Source: Stentor coeruleus
Taxonomy: Eukaryota; Ciliophora; Heterotrichea; Heterotrichida; Stentoridae
Direction: 5' to 3'
NCBI GenBank assembly: GCA_001970955.1
Contig: MPUH01001241.1
Location: 1-20,410 of the forward strand
Length of the DNA: 20,410 bases
Shown: positions 15,432 to 20,410 of the stretch, in pieces
How the letters are laid out: the number at the start of each line of letters is the position of its first letter
Numbering within the stretch: position 1 is the stretch's first letter
The notes under the pieces: generated by a model
The model's database searches: none
What the model was told of the DNA's origin: nothing
Seen by the model: the letters and a program-made list of their open reading frames with translations, nothing else
Translations under genes and position numbers: made by a program

Positions 15432-18400
15432 CTATCCTGAAGTGAGTTCTTTTATAATAAGGTTTTTATTGCGTTTCTTATCTCTTGGATTAATTGAATG
15501 AGTATTGTTACTAATTTTCTTCACTAGCTCTGTAGCTTTTTTACTTTCCATAGGTATACTGATCCACATAAACATTTCATTCATCAAAGCTCCATAGCTT
15601 TCTAATTTTTTATTAGCTTCCTTTTCAAGAACTTTAATACCACTTATAGCAATAGTAACAAGTATTTCTTTAAATTCACTGCTATTAATCCCTGATTCCG
15701 CAGTTTTGTTTTTTGTTATTCCCTTAAAGATTCTAACGCTTTCTTCTGTACTTACAAGACTTGGTGAAATAGCAAATACACTAACAAATTTAGCATACCC
15801 AGCAAGTGACATAAGATTTTGATCTCCAGATGCTACAGGAGCTAATTTGCAAAAATATTGATAAATTATGTCAAGTCCAGGACTGAACATATTGAACATG
15901 TTATTTACTGCTGAGTCTATCATAGCTGTACAAACTTGGTCTTTTAAGTTTCTTTCTTTGTTTATTCCCATTTTGCTTTGAACGAGTTTTTGTAGTAAAA
16001 GTTTTCTGTTATGAATTTTTATCTCATCTTTGTTTTTATTTGTATTCATTTCAAGCAATCTTTTTTCTTTTTGCTCTTTTTTGCTATTCATGTTTTCTAG
16101 AAGTTTTCTTTTAGCTTGTTTTAAGAATTCTTCCCTGTCTCTTCTTTTTTTTTCTTCTAGTTTCTGTAGAGTGTCTCTTTCTTGTTCAGCTCTCTGTGTC
16201 TCTTCTTCTTCCTTTTTGATTTTAAACTCGCGTATTTTCCTTTCGATTTCTTGCTTTTCTTTAGTTCTTTGCTCTAGTTTCTGCCTTTTCTTGAGTTCTT
16301 CAAGTTCTCTTTCTTTGCTTTTTATATGCACTTCTTCATTAAATTGCTCTTCTTTTTTACTCCTCAGGAACTTAAGTTGTTCAAGCAGTAATTGTTTATG
16401 AAGTTTTCTTTTTGCTTCAGTTTTATGTTTTTCAGCAATTATTAAGGCTTCTTCTGTTAGTCTTTGTTGTACTGCTTTATTGATTATTGATCCAGCAGGT
16501 TTTGGATTTCTGCTTATAATCTCAAAAGATTTACTTTGAGTTGTACATATTAAGTCATCAAGACATCTAGCACATTCTTGTAGCAAATCTATTGGGTACA
16601 GATTTTGAAGTCTTGCAACCTCTAGTTTGATACCGGGTGTAAAATTCATATATGCAGGTAAAGGTTGGATTTTATAGACAGCTCTATTTATAGGAACACC
16701 TAAGTCTTTCTTTTTATCCTCAGCTTCAATTTCAGGCTTCACCAACATACCTTTAACCAAATTCACTCGAACAATCTTCACAACAGGAGTTATAATATGT
16801 ATTTTTAAAGCCACAAATATAATATCATCTAATATTTCAACTGCAGCTTTAGCACTTTTACTTAAGCCAAGCTCTTTAGGAATCTTGTACTCAATCACCA
16901 GATCTTTTTCTGTAACTTTTTTAAATCCTTCAGGAAGATTTAGTTCTGGATCTTGCTTAATTTTTGAATTTAGCATTTTGATAACATCCCTATCACCAAC
17001 TCCATAATCAGGTTCAGTAAAATAATGCTGTGGGACAATCTTACTTAAGCTTTTCGAAAACTGATTCATAAGTACTAATAAACATATTCCAGGTGGATAA
17101 TCACTATAATTTACTGGGTGTCTTGTATATATAAATTCAGCTATATAATACATTGCTAAAGGGAAATACTCTAACTCGATACCTTTGAGCTTCATTTTCT
17201 GCATAAACCAAGTGATTAAACGCTTAATTTCTTCAGTAGTCACAAGGGTGTTAGATATTCCATGATCTCGAAGCATTTTTACAGTTTCTCCATCACTTAT
17301 AAAAGTTTTCTTATCCATCATATTCTCGAAGGGTGCTTTGAAACTGAATTTCTGAATTTTGTAGCCTGTATTTGCATAATGATTAAATATTGCTCTAAAA
17401 ACTCTTGCAAATTTTTTCAACGCACATTGAATTATTTCTTGATCTTGCTGGGTCTCATCTTCAATAAGAATAATAGGCATTTCGATTATTGGCGGTATTT
17501 CTTTAGCTACAATAGGATGAGAAAGTTCTGATTTGCTTTCAAGACCAAGAAAGATTTTCCTTTGTTCCAGTTGCAACCTGAGGACTTTTTTCTTTTTTTG
17601 CTCTTCACGACGACGCATTTCAGATTGACTTTTTTCTATATACTCTTTTTCACGTCGTTGCCGTTTAACTTTTTCAATATCACTCAGAGCTCGTTCCCGA
17701 GGTCTAGAAGCCATTGACTGATTGCGTTTGTGACTAGAATTCCCATAAGATACTATGCTACGAGAAGTAGCTGAGTTGCCTCTTGAACTTGGAATCGAGT
17801 TTTTGTTTTCATATTTTTCTATCATTGAACTGGAGTCTCCTAGTAGGTCCAGTACCAACTTAAGTCCCTTGTAGGTAGACCCTGTGATTTTTTTCACTTC
17901 AACACAGCCTTTGATTAGAATTTCCTTAAGATCTACGTTCATTTCACTGTTTTCTAAGTGAATAACTTTTTCAGTTAGTGTAAGAACTAGCTTTTTGTAG
18001 TAATTTAGAATTTTTTCTTCTTCGTACTCTTCTTTTGTTAGAATTTCTTTAGCTGGTCCCTTAGGCTTTGGAGGCATTTTGGCATAGAGGATTTTGAGCC
18101 CCAGACCTATAAATTTCCCAATGAACTCTTGCATAGGCTTTTCATCTATAAATCTACCTATTATAAGTACTAAAGGAATCTCAGCGGAATTCGCATAAAC
18201 AAAGTCACTGTAATAAATTTTCCCCAAACTGTCTGCCAATACAATCGCATCTTTTACGGTGAGTTTTGGATGTCGAGCTAGTGCTACATAAAAGTCGAAG
18301 TCTGCAGTGCTATATTTAGGTTTCTGAAGGACTTGAGTTTGCTTTATATATGGCTCAATTAGAATTGATACAGGCAAACTTGAAACATCTTCCATCACAA

Positions 18401-19847
18401 ATAGGAAATTGTAGATTAAAAACTCGCGAATGCGATCAAAGGCATAGTTCTCTACTAAAGCAAAAGTTAATGTTTTGAAAATTATAGGTGCATAAGAGTT
18501 TTTTTTCATAGAAAAATCTGATAGTAAAAGGAATAGTCTACCGTAGCAGATGATTTTAAGGATTTTCGACTTTTCCCTGCATGCACGTTTGATTACAGTA
18601 AGGATACTATTAGCTGAATCTTCATGCTGCTCAATATATTTAGCAAACTTTAACCAGACATCACAAAGAAATCCTAAGGCTGACACTCGTGTTGGGGTTA
18701 TTAAAGCAGGTTCTTTTTCTGCTTCTCGAAGTCCAAACTCAGCCCAATAATCAACTAGTCCTTGGGTTTGTAAGTCATCATAAGCTGAACTGTTTTCATC
18801 AACATATCCCCAAAAAGAGCTTATAACATTGAAACATTGAATAGGTTCAGAGTAATTGCTTATTAGCATCTGTCCAAATACATCCTTTAAATTGTTTTTC
18901 CCATAAGCTACAAGCAATTTTAACACATAAGTTGTCACATCTTCTTTAAAAGTGTCATATGCTTTAAGCGCTATAGAATAAGCTTCAGTTGAAAACCACT
19001 CCCAGCAGCTTATGCTATTTGCTGCTAGATGGGTATGTAAAGCTACTAAGCAATCACAGCATTTTTGGACGACAGAAAAATCCTTACTTAGCAATCCGCT
19101 TTTTAAAGAATTTAACACTAAATGCACTGAAAATGATGATTTTTCTTTACTTATAAGCTCAGAAAATACTTGTGCATAACTGCTTACTAGGCTGTACCAT
19201 GATATTACTGGTTCAGTCTTGCCTTTAAGTCCTTTTGTAAGTATTTGTGTAAGGAACTTGCCTGACTGGACTAAAAGACCTGCAGCAGTTTTTGAGTTTA
19301 CATTAAAAGACTTGCAAAATGAAAGTACTAAGAACTCTAAAGTGTTTTCTGATTCATTTAAAGGAATATTAACATCCAATTCATTAAGTAATAAAGCACC
19401 TTCTTCTAAGAACTTATGCCTTTTACGCTTTTTATTTCCGTCAACTGAATGGTTTTCACTTTTTAATGTGATCTCTGCTAAATAAATTGCCTTTAAGATA
19501 TCTGCTACCAAAGGTCTATCGCCTGCTATAATAAGCGCTTTCATATCGGAATCCACATTTACATCAATACTTTCAAGGGCTTTGATTAGTATATTCCAGT
19601 TATATAGCTTGGCAGCTGATGAGTTTGTATCTTTTAATGAATTTATTTCTGGTACTGGAGTAGGAATTCTATCAGAATTATTAACAGCTTTAATTACTCT
19701 TGAGATAAGTGGCACAAAACGAAGGCCACATTCAAAAGCTTGAGCATCAAGCTCGTGTATGTAAAGCTTGCGATTTTCATGTATAGGAGGGTGTTTGAGA
19801 ACATTAGATTCATGTAACCAAGTCAATAAGCTTTCGGTAACTTCCAT
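15432..19847 (-). CDS. Large CH-like/coiled-coil protein, probably ciliary or cytoskeletal, 1471 residues
   Basis: I cannot assign a named family. Residues 1-125 resemble the divergent calponin-homology fold of ciliary proteins (SPEF1/SPEF2/IFT54 type): TESLLTWLHESNVL at the start, then KLYNWNILIKALES and a GDRPLVADILKAIY end. Residues about 180-670 are helical and may be armadillo/HEAT-like. A Ser/Arg/Asn-rich linker (about 675-725) leads to a basic coiled coil (about 725-790). A conserved-looking globular part (about 830-1110) follows, with motifs such as RHPVNYSDYPPGICLLVLMNQ. A long Glu/Lys/Arg coiled coil spans about 1125-1290. A degenerate EF-hand-like pair (about 1310-1400, ending SSEFKEILVTIA) lacks clear calcium ligands. 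The order CH-like, helical, coiled coil, EF-like is typical of axonemal scaffolds (inference). The start is secure because TAA directly precedes the ATG. The stop is TAG. The + strand ORF at 16030-16401 is a coiled-coil shadow. Confidence 0.9.
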   Translation of the reverse strand: MEVTESLLTWLHESNVLKHPPIHENRKLYIHELDAQAFECGLRFVPLISRVIKAVNNSDRIPTPVPEINSLKDTNSSAAKLYNWNILIKALESIDVNVDSDMKALIIAGDRPLVADILKAIYLAEITLKSENHSVDGNKKRKRHKFLEEGALLLNELDVNIPLNESENTLEFLVLSFCKSFNVNSKTAAGLLVQSGKFLTQILTKGLKGKTEPVISWYSLVSSYAQVFSELISKEKSSFSVHLVLNSLKSGLLSKDFSVVQKCCDCLVALHTHLAANSISCWEWFSTEAYSIALKAYDTFKEDVTTYVLKLLVAYGKNNLKDVFGQMLISNYSEPIQCFNVISSFWGYVDENSSAYDDLQTQGLVDYWAEFGLREAEKEPALITPTRVSALGFLCDVWLKFAKYIEQHEDSANSILTVIKRACREKSKILKIICYGRLFLLLSDFSMKKNSYAPIIFKTLTFALVENYAFDRIREFLIYNFLFVMEDVSSLPVSILIEPYIKQTQVLQKPKYSTADFDFYVALARHPKLTVKDAIVLADSLGKIYYSDFVYANSAEIPLVLIIGRFIDEKPMQEFIGKFIGLGLKILYAKMPPKPKGPAKEILTKEEYEEEKILNYYKKLVLTLTEKVIHLENSEMNVDLKEILIKGCVEVKKITGSTYKGLKLVLDLLGDSSSMIEKYENKNSIPSSRGNSATSRSIVSYGNSSHKRNQSMASRPRERALSDIEKVKRQRREKEYIEKSQSEMRRREEQKKKKVLRLQLEQRKIFLGLESKSELSHPIVAKEIPPIIEMPIILIEDETQQDQEIIQCALKKFARVFRAIFNHYANTGYKIQKFSFKAPFENMMDKKTFISDGETVKMLRDHGISNTLVTTEEIKRLITWFMQKMKLKGIELEYFPLAMYYIAEFIYTRHPVNYSDYPPGICLLVLMNQFSKSLSKIVPQHYFTEPDYGVGDRDVIKMLNSKIKQDPELNLPEGFKKVTEKDLVIEYKIPKELGLSKSAKAAVEILDDIIFVALKIHIITPVVKIVRVNLVKGMLVKPEIEAEDKKKDLGVPINRAVYKIQPLPAYMNFTPGIKLEVARLQNLYPIDLLQECARCLDDLICTTQSKSFEIISRNPKPAGSIINKAVQQRLTEEALIIAEKHKTEAKRKLHKQLLLEQLKFLRSKKEEQFNEEVHIKSKERELEELKKRQKLEQRTKEKQEIERKIREFKIKKEEEETQRAEQERDTLQKLEEKKRRDREEFLKQAKRKLLENMNSKKEQKEKRLLEMNTNKNKDEIKIHNRKLLLQKLVQSKMGINKERNLKDQVCTAMIDSAVNNMFNMFSPGLDIIYQYFCKLAPVASGDQNLMSLAGYAKFVSVFAISPSLVSTEESVRIFKGITKNKTAESGINSSEFKEILVTIAISGIKVLEKEANKKLESYGALMNEMFMWISIPMESKKATELVKKISNNTHSINPRDKKRNKNLIIKELTSG

Positions 19848-20410
19848 TTATTTAAGCATTTTAGGTAGTAATTTTTTGAGGAAGATGTGCTAAGGTTGTA
19901 TCAAAAATTGAGTTTTTGTGTATTTATGAATAAATTATGATTAGAGGTTTAGATTTTATAATTTTCAGGCATATAATAAATTATTTAAATTTTTCAGTTA
20001 TTAAAGAGACTTTGTTTTATTATTTATGAAATATTACTTTATAGGAAAAGAAGCATTTGTGCATGTCTTATAAGATAAGGCTTTTTTAATTGTATTTATA
20101 TCTTATTAATATTATTGAAGAAGTCATTGCTCTGTAAACTCTCACTTTATCTCCTACTAATGCTCTTATAATATGCATAATCCCAATATTATTATCTACA
20201 TCAGGTTTATAGTTTTGCATAACTCTTTGATTTCATGATCAGCTAGAATGCTGCTGATTTTACTTTTCTCTGATTTGAATTATATTATAATGATATTTCG
20301 AAATAAAAAGTACTTAAAGTGCCTTCAGTTGCATTTAGAATTTAGCAAATTAGATTTTTTAGTTATTTGCTTTAAACGACTGAGAGCAACATTAAACATT
20401 TCCTTTTGTT
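19848..20410. other. Upstream flank of the large coiled-coil gene and right window edge
   Basis: The first 120 bases (19861-19980) are G-rich over C on the + strand (about 24 to 4 by hand count), so the sense strand of the minus-strand gene is C-rich and G-poor, as upstream of the 192-residue gene. A 44-codon minus-strand ATG ORF at 20086-20220 encodes a protein-like but unrecognised peptide (begins MQNYKPDVDNN). It lacks the TATAA start context and has stops in frame upstream. It is left as a possible tiny gene or exon fragment rather than called. Confidence 0.5.

Noticed and set aside
16030..16401. 123-codon Ser/Leu/Phe/Cys-rich ORF on the + strand
   Set aside because: It is the antisense of the Glu/Lys-rich coiled coil of the large minus-strand gene.
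20086..20220. 44-codon minus-strand ORF beginning MQNYKPDVDNN
   Set aside because: The peptide looks protein-like, but it is short, unrecognised, has stops upstream and lacks the start context; I found no 15-16 base GT-AG intron linking it to the open frame upstream.

Overview
The window looks like nuclear DNA of a ciliate, most likely a heterotrich such as Stentor. It is AT-rich (about one third G+C by eye) and eukaryotic: it carries a 26S proteasome ATPase, an ankyrin-PARP, a mitochondrial-type thiolase, a CFAP77-like ciliary protein and another probable ciliary coiled-coil protein. Well-conserved families end at their expected C-termini with TAA (thiolase) and TAG (RPT5), which excludes the UAR=Gln code of Tetrahymena and Paramecium. 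Trp is TGG and no long frame is broken by TGA, which argues against UGA=Trp as in Blepharisma. Every long gene is one uninterrupted ORF. The genus-level call is inference.

Layout: (1) 1-1056, gene-free, with a short tandem repeat and a strong strand-composition switch. (2) 1057-7771 (+), a giant ankyrin/WGR/PARP gene cut into two overlapping frames by a 76-bp tandem duplication at 6794-6945. (3) 8217-8795 (-), an unrecognised basic 192-residue protein. (4) 9868-10911 (-), a protein with two degenerate cyclic-nucleotide-binding folds. (5) 11543-12754 (+), acetyl-CoA acetyltransferase, which meets (6) 12755-13972 (-), proteasome ATPase RPT5, stop codon to stop codon with no base between. (7) 14357-14920 (+), a CFAP77-like doublet-microtubule protein. 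(8) 15432-19847 (-), a 1471-residue protein with a CH-like N-terminus, a helical middle, coiled coils and a degenerate EF-hand-like end. (9) 19848-20410, gene-free.

The genes do not form an operon or a recognisable pathway. They cover ADP-ribose signalling, proteolysis, ketone-body/acyl-CoA metabolism and cilia, as expected of a gene-dense protist chromosome. I saw no tRNA, rRNA, transposon, CRISPR array or telomeric repeat.

The strongest item for follow-up is the out-of-frame 76-bp duplication in the PARP gene: a recent mutation or allele, an assembly seam, or (least likely) a site of programmed frameshifting. Other patterns worth testing are TATAAA placed directly at the start codon in five of seven genes, C-rich/G-poor sense strands in several 5' flanks, and the zero-spacing convergent gene pair.
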